64,000 nt of DNA, from the NCBI RefSeq assembly GCF_000472545.1, contig NZ_AWZV01000016.1, positions 104,764 to 168,763 of the forward strand, in the 5' to 3' direction. Under the pieces are notes generated by a model that worked only from the letters and a program-made list of their open reading frames with translations, did not search any database and was not told the origin of the DNA. This DNA comes from Burkholderia sp. WSM2232. Its GTDB lineage: Bacteria; Pseudomonadota; Gammaproteobacteria; Burkholderiales; Burkholderiaceae. Every line of letters starts with the position of its first letter. Position 1 is the first letter of the stretch. Shown here piece by piece: positions 54,266-64,000 of the stretch. The translations under genes and the position numbers were made by a program.

Positions 54266-54393
54266 GTTTGACGGGATTGGGCGGCGCGGCCGGACAATGT
54301 GAGCAATTGTGTGCGCGTTTGCCCGCCCCGGCACGCTGGCGGATAATCAGGGCATATTCATTCGTTCGCGTGAAAGGCGCCCGTCCGACAGTC

Positions 54394-56031
54394 ATGAGCG
54401 AAAACAAACCCGAAAACGCCGGTCAACCCGGCAGTCCAACGCCGCCTTCGGCAGCGCCGGCAACGTTGCCAACGCCCTCTACCTCTTCCACGTCGCTGAC
54501 GTCCGGTACACCGCCCGTCGAACCCGCAGTTTCGTCACCGCTCTCGCATGAGGATGCCGTCCAGTCGCCGCTAAAAGACCCGCTAGACCCGCTGGCCTCG
54601 AGCGCGGCCCCGTCGACTGGCGCTGCAGGCGTGACAGTCACCGGCGGGTCTGTCGACGCGGCGCCGGGTGCGTCCGAGGCGGCAGCGAGATCGTCTACTG
54701 ACCTACCCGGGAGCGCGTCGACGGTGACGCCCGCCGACCGGCGCACGGCCCAGCAACGCGATGCGGCGGAAGCGCGGAGTTCCGCCGCCGCTTCGGTCGC
54801 GAAGCAGGAAGCGGCCGTTCATGAGCGCGATGCGCGCGCGGCGCGCGGCGGCGCAGCGGCGGCTTCTACGCCGCCCGCGCCTACTGTGGCACCCGCGGTG
54901 GCACCCGCGGTGGCACCCCCCGCGGCACCCGCCGTAGCACCCGCGCAGTCTTCGCCGGCCCACAGCGCGACGCCGCTCACGAGCGAGCCGATTGAAGGCG
55001 AACTGGTCGCCTCGACCGACGAAGTGCTCGCCGCCGAGGACGTTGCGGCCACCGCCGCGCGTCCCGCCGGCGCGCCGCCGCCGGGTTTCGGCGCCGCGCC
55101 GGATTTCAGCGCGAGCAACCCGCCGCCGCCGAACGCGTTGCCGCCCTCGCCACCGCGCTATCTGAAGCAGACCGATTCGGCGTGGTCGGTGTTTGGCCGC
55201 ATCATCGCGGCGCGTGCGCGTCAGCTCTTCGACCGCGCGGGTCAGCGCATTACCCAGCGCACATTGCGCATCGGCGTATCGGCGCGCATCTTTCATCCCG
55301 AGCCCGGCGCCAAGGGGCTGCGCGGCAAGACGCTGCAGTATCTCGAGGAGTCCATCGCCCATTGGGTCATGTCGCGCGACGTGCTGGTGTTCATGATTCC
55401 GACGGTCGGCCATCAAGGCATGCTGCATCCGAGCAACATCCGTTTGCGCGATTACGCGAAACATCTTGACGGACTGCTGCTGCAAGGCGGCGCGGACGTC
55501 TCGCCGCAGTCGTATGCGGAAACCGCGTCACGTCCCGAATGGCCCGGCGACCGCGTACGCGATATGTACGAACTCGAGCTGCTGCATGAATTCATCGAGT
55601 CGGGCAAGCCGGTGCTCGGCGTGTGCCGCGGCTGCCAGTTGATCAACGTGGCGTTCGGCGGCACTTTGTATCAGGACATTGCGACCGACGTACCGACCGC
55701 CGGCGCGCACGTCAACGAAGACTACGATCAGCACCGCCACGCAATCCATTTTCCTGACGGCTCGACGCTCGCCAACATGTTTCCGGCACGGCGCGATGCG
55801 ATCGTCAACTCGATCCACCACCAGGCGGTCAAGACGCTGGGCCGCGATCTGAATATCGAGGCGGTGTCCGCATCCGACGGCATCATCGAAGCCGTGCGCT
55901 ACCGGCGCGCGCCGTTCGTGATGGGCGTGCAATGGCACCCGGAGTTTCATCGCGCCGGCGGGCCGGAGCTGCTCGATTGCACGCCGCTTCTCGACACGTT
56001 CTTGCGCGTGGCGCGCGAAACGCGGTTTTAG
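54394..56031 (+). CDS. gamma-glutamyl-GABA hydrolase family protein with long N-terminal extension
   Basis: A 545-residue protein. Residues ~1-280 are Pro/Ala/Ser-rich, without predicted fold, including a VAPA-type 12-bp repeat (bases 54887-54950). Residues ~295-545 form a class I glutamine-amidotransferase-like peptidase C26 domain: nucleophile Cys411 in LGVCRGCQLINV, His515 and Glu517 in QWHPEFH, and NSIHHQAVKTLG. PuuD enzymes (about 250 residues) hydrolyse gamma-glutamyl-GABA in putrescine breakdown, but no puu gene is adjacent, so the substrate is unsure. The start has only a distant AAAGG. Later in-frame starts would remove part of the extension. Confidence 0.85.
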   Translation: MSENKPENAGQPGSPTPPSAAPATLPTPSTSSTSLTSGTPPVEPAVSSPLSHEDAVQSPLKDPLDPLASSAAPSTGAAGVTVTGGSVDAAPGASEAAARSSTDLPGSASTVTPADRRTAQQRDAAEARSSAAASVAKQEAAVHERDARAARGGAAAASTPPAPTVAPAVAPAVAPPAAPAVAPAQSSPAHSATPLTSEPIEGELVASTDEVLAAEDVAATAARPAGAPPPGFGAAPDFSASNPPPPNALPPSPPRYLKQTDSAWSVFGRIIAARARQLFDRAGQRITQRTLRIGVSARIFHPEPGAKGLRGKTLQYLEESIAHWVMSRDVLVFMIPTVGHQGMLHPSNIRLRDYAKHLDGLLLQGGADVSPQSYAETASRPEWPGDRVRDMYELELLHEFIESGKPVLGVCRGCQLINVAFGGTLYQDIATDVPTAGAHVNEDYDQHRHAIHFPDGSTLANMFPARRDAIVNSIHHQAVKTLGRDLNIEAVSASDGIIEAVRYRRAPFVMGVQWHPEFHRAGGPELLDCTPLLDTFLRVARETRF

Positions 56032-56423
56032 AAGAGCGCGGGAGCTTGCGCGGGCGTCGAGGTTGGCGGTTGGCGGTTGGACCTAGCGCCGGGTTGAGTT
56101 GCCTTGGGCCTTCGGGTTGTGGTTGCTTTCGGGTTGAGTTCACTCTGAAGCTGCGGTCTGCCCGAGGGTTTGAATTTACGTGGACGACACTACGCAGGTC
56201 ATAGAATGCGATTCGTCGAGGCGCCGCTGTGCAAGCGGCGCATTTTTTTTGCGCTATCAAAAAATGCTTTTATTTCAGGACAAGCTCGCGTGTCGTGTGA
56301 TTCGGACACCGTAGCTTTATCTCGATTTAAAGTCTGTTTTTGCGACGCTTCCATGCTTCGCTTAAGTACTAATCCGCGCGATAATCCAAGGCTGTTTTAT
56401 GGATCCGCACGGAGCATGCAGGT
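56032..56423. other. intergenic region with terminator, no gene
   Basis: About 390 bases. 56055-56150 is a G/T-rich stretch with imperfect GGTTG repeats. A terminator lies at 56221-56250. 56260-56400 is AT-rich and probably contains the promoter of the DUF2968 gene, though no spaced boxes were identified. Confidence 0.5.
56221..56250 (+). terminator. Rho-independent terminator
   Basis: GCGCCGC pairs with GCGGCGC around a 7-base loop, then A and eight T. It probably ends the transcript of the peptidase C26 gene, 190 bases upstream. Confidence 0.88.
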
Positions 56424-57176
56424 ATGAAGCACCCCTTATCTTTACGGCGCGCCGTGCTGCTCGCGACTTCGTGTGCGCTGTTGCAGCACGGTGCTTTCGT
56501 GCTGGCCGCGCAAGGCGAAGAGGCCGCGCCGATTGCCGGCACCAGGCCCGCCATGAACACGCTGACGCCGCAGCCTGTCGCCGACGCGCTGCGCGACGCG
56601 GCAATGGGGGCGGCTGTGCCATCGTCCGCGGCTTCGTCGGCGTCTGCCCCGGAAACCGCTTCGGAAGCGCAAGGCAACGTGGCCGAGTTGATGCAGATGA
56701 TCCAGGACGCGAAGCTGAGCGAACTGCGCACCACCTATAACGGCAGCTACGGCGCGAGCCTGTTCTTCTATCCGCGCGAAGTGACTTACTACATTGCGTT
56801 GTTCCAGGACAAGCATTTCTGGCGGGTGATCAAATCGGCGGATGCGGGCCGGGCCGAGGCCATCTACGCGGGCTTCGTCCAGCAAACCGCGCAACTGTCC
56901 GAGGTGGAGATTCAGCGTACGTTGCTACAGGCGCAGAAATCCTACATTGAGGACGTTATTGCACTGTCGGAAGAGCGGGCGAAGCGCTTGCAGGCCGACC
57001 TGGAAGTCGCCCGCTCGCAGCAGGCCAAGGTCAACGACTACCAGCGTCAGACTCAGAGCGAAGCGGCGGCATTGCGCGAAGAGAAGGAGCGCGCGCAGGC
57101 GCAACTGAGGCAGGTGCAGGGGCAGGTAATTCAGTTGCAGCGGCAGACGGAAATGGGTCTGCCGGGCCTGAAATAA
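56424..57176 (+). CDS. DUF2968 domain exported protein
   Basis: A 250-residue secreted protein: signal peptide with AVLLATSCALL and a cleavage region near AAQG (residue ~30), and an Ala/Ser-rich linker to ~80. Then comes the DUF2968 block AELMQMIQDAKLSELRTTYNGSYGASLFFYPREVTYYIALFQDK. A long coiled coil (~160-245, Gln/Glu/Arg-rich heptads) ends the protein. The family is confined to Burkholderia and relatives and has no known function. It is monocistronic, with a terminator 22 bases downstream. Confidence 0.85.
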   Translation: MKHPLSLRRAVLLATSCALLQHGAFVLAAQGEEAAPIAGTRPAMNTLTPQPVADALRDAAMGAAVPSSAASSASAPETASEAQGNVAELMQMIQDAKLSELRTTYNGSYGASLFFYPREVTYYIALFQDKHFWRVIKSADAGRAEAIYAGFVQQTAQLSEVEIQRTLLQAQKSYIEDVIALSEERAKRLQADLEVARSQQAKVNDYQRQTQSEAAALREEKERAQAQLRQVQGQVIQLQRQTEMGLPGLK

Positions 57177-57197
57177 CAGTGTTCGACGCATGATGAA

Positions 57198-57224
57198 AGC
57201 CCGGTTCCTGGCCGGGCTTTTTTT
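57198..57224 (+). terminator. terminator of the DUF2968 gene
   Basis: AGCCCGG pairs with CCGGGCT around a 7-base loop and is followed by a run of seven T. Confidence 0.9.
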
Positions 57225-57301
57225 GCGCGGGTTCGCGGCCGGGCGTCAGGCGCGAGCGCTCTGTCGCGCGGTGCGCGCGACTAACCGACCCGTGAGCACG
57301 G

Positions 57302-58717
<1,416 letters not shown>

Positions 58718-59000
58718 CGCTCTTTTCCAGCGCCTCGGCATAAGACGCCGCATGGCATTCGTGGGTCGGCGACGAAGGCCTCTGAGTGCAACGCAAAAAA
58801 CGCTTCTCACATGCGCGCGAGCGCTACGGCGCAGGAGCAACAAAGCTCGCGCGCACGTGCGCGAGCGGACGCATCAGCGCCCAGGCCGCAAAGCCGTCGT
58901 CGGGAAAAGCAGATGATGCGACGGAACCGAAGATGAAAGGCCCTGACACTTCCCAAAGTGCATGACGAAACGTCCGAGATGCAAGCGGCCCAGACTCAGA

Positions 59001-59534
59001 TCAATCGCCCGACTGGTCCAGTCGATAAACATAGCGCAGCGCGGTGATGTCCACGCCGCCCATACGGTCCGGCTCCGCGCCGACGAACCGCCAGCCTTGC
59101 CGTTCATAGAAGCCCATTGCGGGGAGGTTGCCTTCCAGCACGTAGAGATACAGCTGCGTTTCGCCTTGCGCGTGAGCCCAGTCTGTGGCGGCGCGCATCA
59201 GCAGCTTGCCGGCGCCTATGCCCTGATACCCCGGTAATGCGTGCAGGTTGTCGAGCAGCGCGCCCCACGCGGAATCGGGCTGACGCTCCACGCACACGAA
59301 GCCGATCGGCTCGTCGCCCAGCAGCGCAATCTGCACCATGCGGCGCTCGCCGCCGGGCGCTGCCATGCGCGCTTTCCAATACGCGTCGCGTTCCCCGGTG
59401 ACCTCGCCGTCCAGAAAGGCGTCGGGCAACAGGCCACGGTAAGTGGCGCGCCAGCTTGTGCTGTGAATGGAGGCGAGCAGCGCGGCATCGTCGACGGTGG
59501 CGTGGCGCAGCGACAGGGCGGGAATGGTCTGCAT
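59001..59534 (-). CDS. GNAT family N-acetyltransferase
   Basis: A 177-residue acetyl-CoA-dependent acetyltransferase. Motif A is LPGYQGIGAGKLLMRAA (Q/RxxGxG/A, residues ~104-120), with LYLYVLEGNLPAMGFYERQGWR forming motif B. N-terminal ATVDDAALLASIHSTSWR is typical. The substrate is unknown. It is a single gene between the low-complexity membrane protein and an MFS gene. Confidence 0.9.
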   Translation of the reverse strand: MQTIPALSLRHATVDDAALLASIHSTSWRATYRGLLPDAFLDGEVTGERDAYWKARMAAPGGERRMVQIALLGDEPIGFVCVERQPDSAWGALLDNLHALPGYQGIGAGKLLMRAATDWAHAQGETQLYLYVLEGNLPAMGFYERQGWRFVGAEPDRMGGVDITALRYVYRLDQSGD

Positions 59535-59844
59535 CGGAAAGTGAACAACTGAAATGGCCTGGTCGCCATTCTAGCGGTCGCGTGCGGAGGTGTTGGCTGT
59601 AATGAAAATGTAGGGAATACGCAACACTCTCATCGACGGTAACATGGCTTGGCGCGGCTTTGCGGGGACGTCAACGTTTACCCTGATACCGCGTAAATCG
59701 GTTCGCCTGCAGAATGCGGCGCCCCCGGCGCGGCCTCGTCTGCAGACTCAGCTCACCTGTGGCATCCGCCAGTTCGACCAGGCGGACCGTTTCATCGCCA
59801 GATCGCCGCGGGCCGCGCGGCGTTGGACTCATCAGGAAATGTCA
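59535..59844. other. intergenic region, nothing recognised
   Basis: About 310 bases between the divergent GNAT and MFS genes, presumably with both promoters. I see no clear boxes, hairpin or small gene. Confidence 0.4.
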
Positions 59845-61146
59845 ATGTCAACAGCGTCACACGCCATTTCTTCGGCGGAAGAATCCAAGGTCAAGACAGT
59901 GTTCCGCGTGGTCAGCGGCAACTTTCTCGAAATGTACGACTTCATGGTCTACGGCTACTACGCGTCCGCGATCGCCAGGACCTACTTTCCGAGCGGCAGC
60001 GAATTCGCCTCGCTAATGCTCTCGCTCTCCGTGTTCGGCGCGGGCTTCCTGATGCGGCCGCTGGGCGCGATCGTGCTGGGCGCCTACATCGACCATCACG
60101 GCCGGCGCAAGGGCCTCATCCTCACGCTCGGCCTGATGGCGCTCGGCACGCTCACGGTGGCGTCCATTCCGGGATACGCGACCATCGGCCTGCTCGCGCC
60201 GGTGCTGGTGCTGTTCGGTCGCCTGCTGCAAGGTTTCTCGGCAGGGGTGGAACTGGGCGGCGTGTCGGTGTATCTGTCCGAGATCGCCACCAAGGGGCAC
60301 AAGGGCTTTTATTGCGCGTGGCAGTCGGGCAGCCAGCAGGTCGCGGTGGTGTTCGCGGCACTGCTCGGCGTGATGCTCAACAAGACGCTGCCCGCTGATC
60401 AGATGAGCGCATGGGGCTGGCGCGTGCCGTTCCTGATCGGCTGCCTGATCGTGCCGTTCCTGTTTCTGATTCGCCGGTCGTTGAAGGAAACCGAGGAATT
60501 CTCCGCGCGCAAGCATCGTCCGGGCATGGGCGAGATCATGAAGAGCATGGCCGCGAACTGGGTCACGGTGCTGGGCGGCATGGGCATGGTGATCATGACG
60601 ACGGTGTCGTTCTACATGATCACCGCCTACACGCCGACTTTCGGCAAGGAAGTGCTGAAGCTCTCGGCCATCGACACGCTCGTCGTCACCGTGTGCATCG
60701 GCTTGTCGAACCTGATCTGGCTGCCGCTCGCGGGCGCGCTGTCGGATCGCGTCGGCCGTCGTCCGGTGCTGCTGGCCTTCACCGCGCTCACCTTGGTCAG
60801 CGCCTATCCGGCGCTGCAATGGCTGGTCGCGGAGCCGTCGTTCGCGCGTCTGCTCACCGTCGAGCTGTGGCTGTCGTTCCTGTACGGCAGCTATAACGGC
60901 GCGATGGTCGTCGCACTTACCGAAGTGATGCCGGTGGAGGTGCGCACCGCGGGCTTCTCGCTCGCCTACAGCCTCGCGACGACCATCGGCGGCTTCACGC
61001 CGGCCATCTCCACGCTGCTGATCCATTCGACCGGCAACAAGGCCGCGCCGGGCCTGTTCCTCGGCGTGGCGGCAATCTGCGGACTGATTGCTACGCTCGT
61101 GCTGTACCGCACGCGTGAATCGCGCGATCAATACAAGAGCGCGTGA
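59845..61146 (+). CDS. MFS citrate-type proton symporter
   Basis: A 433-residue 12-helix carrier of the metabolite:H+ symporter family. Hallmarks are [19 protein letters not shown] (helix 1), [41 protein letters not shown] and [17 protein letters not shown]. The pattern fits citrate/tricarballylate carriers (CitA type) better than shikimate or proline carriers. The start at ATG 59845 was chosen because AGGA lies about 7 bases upstream. The ATG at 59839 is too close to it. The substrate is inferred. Confidence 0.87.
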   Translation: MSTASHAISSAEESKVKTVFRVVSGNFLEMYDFMVYGYYASAIARTYFPSGSEFASLMLSLSVFGAGFLMRPLGAIVLGAYIDHHGRRKGLILTLGLMALGTLTVASIPGYATIGLLAPVLVLFGRLLQGFSAGVELGGVSVYLSEIATKGHKGFYCAWQSGSQQVAVVFAALLGVMLNKTLPADQMSAWGWRVPFLIGCLIVPFLFLIRRSLKETEEFSARKHRPGMGEIMKSMAANWVTVLGGMGMVIMTTVSFYMITAYTPTFGKEVLKLSAIDTLVVTVCIGLSNLIWLPLAGALSDRVGRRPVLLAFTALTLVSAYPALQWLVAEPSFARLLTVELWLSFLYGSYNGAMVVALTEVMPVEVRTAGFSLAYSLATTIGGFTPAISTLLIHSTGNKAAPGLFLGVAAICGLIATLVLYRTRESRDQYKSA

Positions 61147-61169
61147 AGCGCGGCATCGGCGGACGGCGC

Positions 61170-63017
61170 CTATCCATCGCGCAGCCCTTGCGCCACGGCT
61201 TCCACCACCTCACGCCACGCACCGGGCCGCGGCTGGCGCAGCAGCTTGGCGCTGGCGTACCAGGCGCTGCGCGTGTCGTCGGGATACCAACGCCAATCCG
61301 GCGCGAACGGCAGCATGAGCCACAGCGGCTTGCCTAGCGCGCCGGCGAGGTGAGCGATCGACGTATCGATCGAAACGACTGCATCCAGCCGCTCGACGAT
61401 CGCCGCCGTATCCGCGAAATCGCTAATGCGCCCGTCGAAGCGGTGAATCCGCCCGGCGCGCGGATGCGCGTCCAGCGCCGCGCGTTCGTCGTCGCGCAGA
61501 TCGGGCTGAAGCACGATCCAGTCTATGCCTTCGAGCGCGAAGAGCGGTTCGAGCGCCGCGAGCGGCATCGAACGCGTTTCGTTCTGCTGGATGCGCCCAG
61601 ACCATGCGAGCCCGATCTTGCGCCTCGCCTGACCGCCCAGCGAGCCGCGCCATTTGCGCCGCCAGGCGGGTGGCGCGCTCAGGTAGGACGTGCGCCCGGG
61701 AATCGTAGCGGGCGTCGTACCGAGCGCGAGCGGCAAGCTCAGCAACGGGCATTGCAGATCGGCAGCAGGGCGGGGCGTGCCGCGGGCCACCAGCGTTACC
61801 CGCCACGCCTTTGCCGCCGGTTCGAGGAGCGGCAGGAGCGGCGGCTGAACTTCGAGCACCACGCGCGCGGCCCGTTGCGCGGCGAGCGGCACGAAGCGCA
61901 CGAACTGCAGGGTATCGCCGAATCCCTGTTCGGCATGGATCAGCAGCGTGTGCTGCCCGATGGGCTCGCCGTGCCAGCGCGGCAACGTCTCGATAGCCGG
62001 TTCGGCGACAGTCTGCAGTCGCCACTCATACTCGGGGAGCCCGCGCGCGAAATCGCCCAGCGCGAGCCATGCCAGCGCGCGGTTCATATGCGCGGCCGCG
62101 AGATCGGGCTGCAGGCGCAACGCCTGATCGAAGGCGCGCACGGCGGTCGCGTGTGCGCCTAGCCCTTGGTGCGCGGTGCCGAGGCTCAGCCAGGCAAGCG
62201 CGAATTGCGGATCGAGACCGACCGAGCGTTCCAGGTACGGAATCGCCTCCGCGTGACGCCCGAGCGCGGCGAGTGCGTTGCCTATGCCGAAGATGGCGGG
62301 TGGCAGGTTCGGCTGCAAGGCAAGCGTGGCCTCGAACGACGCCACCGCTTGCTCGTGACGGCCGGTGGCGTCGAACGTATTGGCGAGATTGAAGTGCGCG
62401 GCGACAAAGCGCGGCTCCGCGGCCAGAGCGGCCTTGAAGCAGGGGATGGCTTCGTCCGCCCGGCCGAGCGCGTTGAGCGACATGCCCATGTTGTTGAGTG
62501 CGCCGGCGTGGCCGGGGCGCAGCTCCAGCGTGCGCCGGAACGACGCGATGGCTTCCTCGTGACGCCCGAGCGCATGCAGCGCGTTGCCGAGATTGTTGTG
62601 CGACGAGGCGTCTTCCGGTTGCAGGCGCAGCGAACGGCGGAATGCGTCGGCGGCGTCCTCGTGACGGCCCGCCGCCGCATACGCATTGCCGAGGTTGTAG
62701 TGCGCCATGGGAAACGACGGCGCGAGCGTCAGCGCGTTGCGGAACTGCTCGATGGCTTCGTCGATCTGGCCGAGCGCCTTCAGCGCATTGCCGAGGTTCA
62801 GCTGCAGCGCGGCGTCTTGCGGACGCAGGTTGACCGCGCGCCGCACCAGGTCGGCGGCTTCGGCGTGCTGGCCCTGCTGATGGCGCAGCACGCCCAGCAG
62901 ATGCAGTGCGTCGACGTGCGCGGGATTGCCGTCGAGCGTCGCGCGGTAGCCGCGTTCGGCGTCGTCGAGGCGGCCGTCACGATGCGCCGCAAAAGCGCGG
63001 TCAAAAACAGGTTGCAT
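61170..63017 (-). CDS. TPR-repeat protein with glycosyltransferase-9-like C-terminus
   Basis: A 615-residue protein. Residues ~1-320 are about nine tetratricopeptide repeats (ALQLNLGNALKALGQIDEAI, AHYNLGNAYAAAGRHEDAA and similar). Residues ~345-600 resemble heptosyltransferase-like glycosyltransferases: LLIHAEQGFGDTLQFVRF, KIGLAWSGRI, and DAVVSIDTSIAHLAGALGKPLWLML near the end. Such TPR-GT proteins often act in surface glycosylation. That role is inferred. The ATG at 63017 lacks a Shine-Dalgarno. Earlier starts would reach the arsR promoter region. Confidence 0.83.
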   Translation of the reverse strand: MQPVFDRAFAAHRDGRLDDAERGYRATLDGNPAHVDALHLLGVLRHQQGQHAEAADLVRRAVNLRPQDAALQLNLGNALKALGQIDEAIEQFRNALTLAPSFPMAHYNLGNAYAAAGRHEDAADAFRRSLRLQPEDASSHNNLGNALHALGRHEEAIASFRRTLELRPGHAGALNNMGMSLNALGRADEAIPCFKAALAAEPRFVAAHFNLANTFDATGRHEQAVASFEATLALQPNLPPAIFGIGNALAALGRHAEAIPYLERSVGLDPQFALAWLSLGTAHQGLGAHATAVRAFDQALRLQPDLAAAHMNRALAWLALGDFARGLPEYEWRLQTVAEPAIETLPRWHGEPIGQHTLLIHAEQGFGDTLQFVRFVPLAAQRAARVVLEVQPPLLPLLEPAAKAWRVTLVARGTPRPAADLQCPLLSLPLALGTTPATIPGRTSYLSAPPAWRRKWRGSLGGQARRKIGLAWSGRIQQNETRSMPLAALEPLFALEGIDWIVLQPDLRDDERAALDAHPRAGRIHRFDGRISDFADTAAIVERLDAVVSIDTSIAHLAGALGKPLWLMLPFAPDWRWYPDDTRSAWYASAKLLRQPRPGAWREVVEAVAQGLRDG

Positions 63018-63080
63018 GACGGGGAGGGTAGCGGTGAGGCAAAGGCCGCATTTTCCCACACTCGCGGGAGGCGCCCCGAT

Positions 63081-63109
63081 TTGACCAGGTTCCGGGTCTC
63101 GCTTAACAT
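63081..63109 (+). promoter_or_regulatory. sigma-70 promoter of arsR-cdf
   Basis: TTGACC (63081-63086) and TAACAT (63104-63109) are separated by exactly 17 bases. The start site would be near 63116, inside the operator, giving a very short leader. Confidence 0.72.
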
Positions 63110-63129
63110 GTGAACACCTATTCACATGT
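63106..63129. promoter_or_regulatory. ArsR/SmtB-type operator
   Basis: ACATGTGAA-N6-TTCACATGT is a perfect 9-bp inverted repeat, with the TGAA/TTCA core typical of ArsR/SmtB metal sensors. It overlaps the -10 box, the start site and the first possible ATG of arsR, the classic arrangement for autorepression relieved by metal. Confidence 0.82.
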
Positions 63130-63497
63130 CGGCCGCCATGATTCCCGTTACCGCTTCCGGCCCGCCGCCGACGGGCTTCGACCCGCGTTCGGCGGACACT
63201 ATCGTGCCGCTTGCCGACCTCTTCCGGCTACTCGGCGATCCGACGCGCTTGCGCATCGTGCTCGCCTGCGTCGACGTACGTCGTCCGGTGGGGGCGATTG
63301 CGGAAGAGCTGGGGCTGTCGCCGTCGCTCGTCAGCCATCATTTGCGGCTGCTGCGCGCGGCGCGAATCGTGCGGGCGCAGCGGCAAGGCAAACAGGTGTT
63401 CTATCTCGCCGCCGACCGCCATATCAGCGCGATGCTGGCCGGCATGCTCGAGCACGTCGCCGAGCCTACCCGCGACGACGCATTGGATCTGCCATGA
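63126..63497 (+). CDS. ArsR/SmtB family metal-responsive repressor
   Basis: A 123-residue winged-helix repressor. LADLFRLLGDPTRLRIVLACVD is the start of the DNA-binding domain, and GAIAEELGLSPSLVSHHLRLLRAARIV contains the recognition helix. The C-terminal helix has HISAMLAGMLEHVAE, whose His and Glu could form an alpha5 metal site as in CzrA/NmtR. The first ATG (63126) lies inside the operator, and a second in-frame Met at 63138 may be the true start. Co-transcribed with the CDF efflux gene, whose ATG overlaps its stop. Confidence 0.9.
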   Translation: MSAAMIPVTASGPPPTGFDPRSADTIVPLADLFRLLGDPTRLRIVLACVDVRRPVGAIAEELGLSPSLVSHHLRLLRAARIVRAQRQGKQVFYLAADRHISAMLAGMLEHVAEPTRDDALDLP

Positions 63498-64000
63498 AGG
63501 AAATCGAAACACGAGAAGAGGAGCACGCGCCGGCGCGGCTCGCGGCATCGGATGCCGGCGGGCAATGCCACGGGCATGGTCACGGCGATGGTGCGGGACA
63601 GGGGCACGACGATCGTAGCCACGACCACACCCACGACCAAAACTATGGTCACAGCCACGGCCAAAGCCACGACCAAAGCCATGATCACAGCCACGGCCAC
63701 GGGCGTGATCATAGTCACGACCAAAGCCACGGCCATGGTCCTGATCACAGTCACAGTCACAGTCACAGTCACAGTCACAGTCACAGTCACAGTCACAGTC
63801 ACAGTCACAGTCACAGTCACAGTCACGGCCACCACCATGCCCATGCCCCCGTGGCCGGCCACGGTTTGGCATTTGCGCTCGCAGTCGTGCTGAATGTCGC
63901 GATCGTCGCCATGCAGGCCGTGTACGGCGTGCTCGCGCATTCCACCGCGCTGCTCGCCGACGCCGGCCACAATCTCTCAGACGTCCTCGGGCTGCTGCTT
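63494..64000 (+). CDS. CDF family metal efflux protein, 5' part (CzcD/ZitB-like)
   Basis: The gene starts at ATG 63494 (ATGA overlap with arsR) and is still open at the window end, 169 codons in. Residues ~1-117 are an extraordinary His-rich cytoplasmic tail: His-Gly, His-Asp and His-Gln motifs, and then thirteen consecutive His-Ser pairs encoded by a hexanucleotide repeat. Helix 1 (GLAFALAVVLNVAIVAMQAVYG) and helix 2 with the Zn site ADAGHNLSD (His and Asp) follow and are typical of CDF transporters. It should pump Zn2+, Co2+ or Cd2+ out of the cytoplasm, under ArsR control. Confidence 0.92.
   Translation, partial: MKEIETREEEHAPARLAASDAGGQCHGHGHGDGAGQGHDDRSHDHTHDQNYGHSHGQSHDQSHDHSHGHGRDHSHDQSHGHGPDHSHSHSHSHSHSHSHSHSHSHSHSHSHGHHHAHAPVAGHGLAFALAVVLNVAIVAMQAVYGVLAHSTALLADAGHNLSDVLGLLL
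63746..63823 (+). repeat. (CACAGT)13 coding microsatellite
   Basis: Thirteen perfect copies of CACAGT encoding His-Ser, embedded in the His-rich N-terminus of the CDF transporter. There is no interruption, so it is recent or under active slippage. Confidence 0.97.

Noticed and set aside
52364..54334. 656-codon open frame antisense to the CPA2 antiporter
   Set aside because: Very Arg/Gln/Asp-rich with no recognisable domain. A shadow frame.
63746..63823. Phase-variable switch
   Set aside because: The unit is six bases, so copy changes keep the frame. It can vary length but not switch the gene off.

Overview
The window is a GC-rich chromosomal segment from a Burkholderia sensu lato species, most likely Paraburkholderia (Betaproteobacteria). 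The reasons are the yicC-gmk-rpoZ-spoT-greB core block, the 67-residue omega subunit, a Burkholderia-type OmpC-like porin ending in Phe, and uniformly high GC3 codon use. No insertion sequence, integrase, prophage or CRISPR array was seen.

Layout. 1-6.3 kb: housekeeping genes for RNA turnover, GMP/ppGpp metabolism and transcription (yicC, gmk, rpoZ, spoT, greB) plus two identical tRNA-Arg(ACG) genes. 6.3-18.7 kb: a general metabolic stretch with a porin, a cold-shock protein, an exonuclease/GIY-YIG fusion, a periplasmic chorismate mutase, tRNA-Thr(CGT), fbp, pepN, a DUF4136 lipoprotein and a GDT1-type Mn exporter behind a yybP-ykoY riboswitch. It also holds small genes (49, 65 and 84 codons) and a candidate small RNA.

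19.2-39.1 kb: the main attraction, a type II polyketide aryl polyene (APE) pigment cluster. Fifteen genes from 19228 to 35700 overlap stop-to-start and read as one operon: a chain-length-factor-like KS, an acyltransferase, two ACPs, a membrane protein, an acyl-ACP ligase fused to a dehydratase, a glycosyltransferase/acyltransferase fusion, an MIO ammonia-lyase, a thioesterase, a LolA-like carrier, an MMPL exporter, and KS, DH, KR, KS and KS. Two secreted paralogues follow, then a divergent pair: a methyltransferase and a flavin-dependent halogenase-like oxidoreductase. Together these would make an aryl starter, load and elongate it on ACP, tailor the ring, attach the product to a lipid-like anchor and export it to the outer membrane. 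Relative to the E. coli/Xenorhabdus clusters, the departures are the ammonia-lyase, the ligase-dehydratase fusion, the extra KS, the halogenase-like enzyme and in-frame tandem repeats inside two KS genes.

39.1-46.9 kb: purine catabolism on the minus strand (xdhA-xdhB-xdhC, adenine deaminase, guanine deaminase), converting adenine and guanine to urate. 46.9-52.4 kb: dsbB and a GntR-regulated catabolic operon (DUF2848, MFS permease, GntR, amidase). 52.5-61.1 kb: a CPA2 antiporter, a glutamine-amidotransferase-type hydrolase with a long disordered N-terminus, a DUF2968 protein, a low-complexity membrane protein, a GNAT enzyme and a citrate-type MFS carrier. 61.2-64 kb: a TPR/glycosyltransferase protein and an ArsR-CDF metal efflux pair. 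The CDF gene runs off the window and carries a (His-Ser)13 hexanucleotide repeat.

A window-wide theme is short GC-rich tandem arrays (periods 6, 9, 11, 12 and 30 bp). Every coding array has a period divisible by three.
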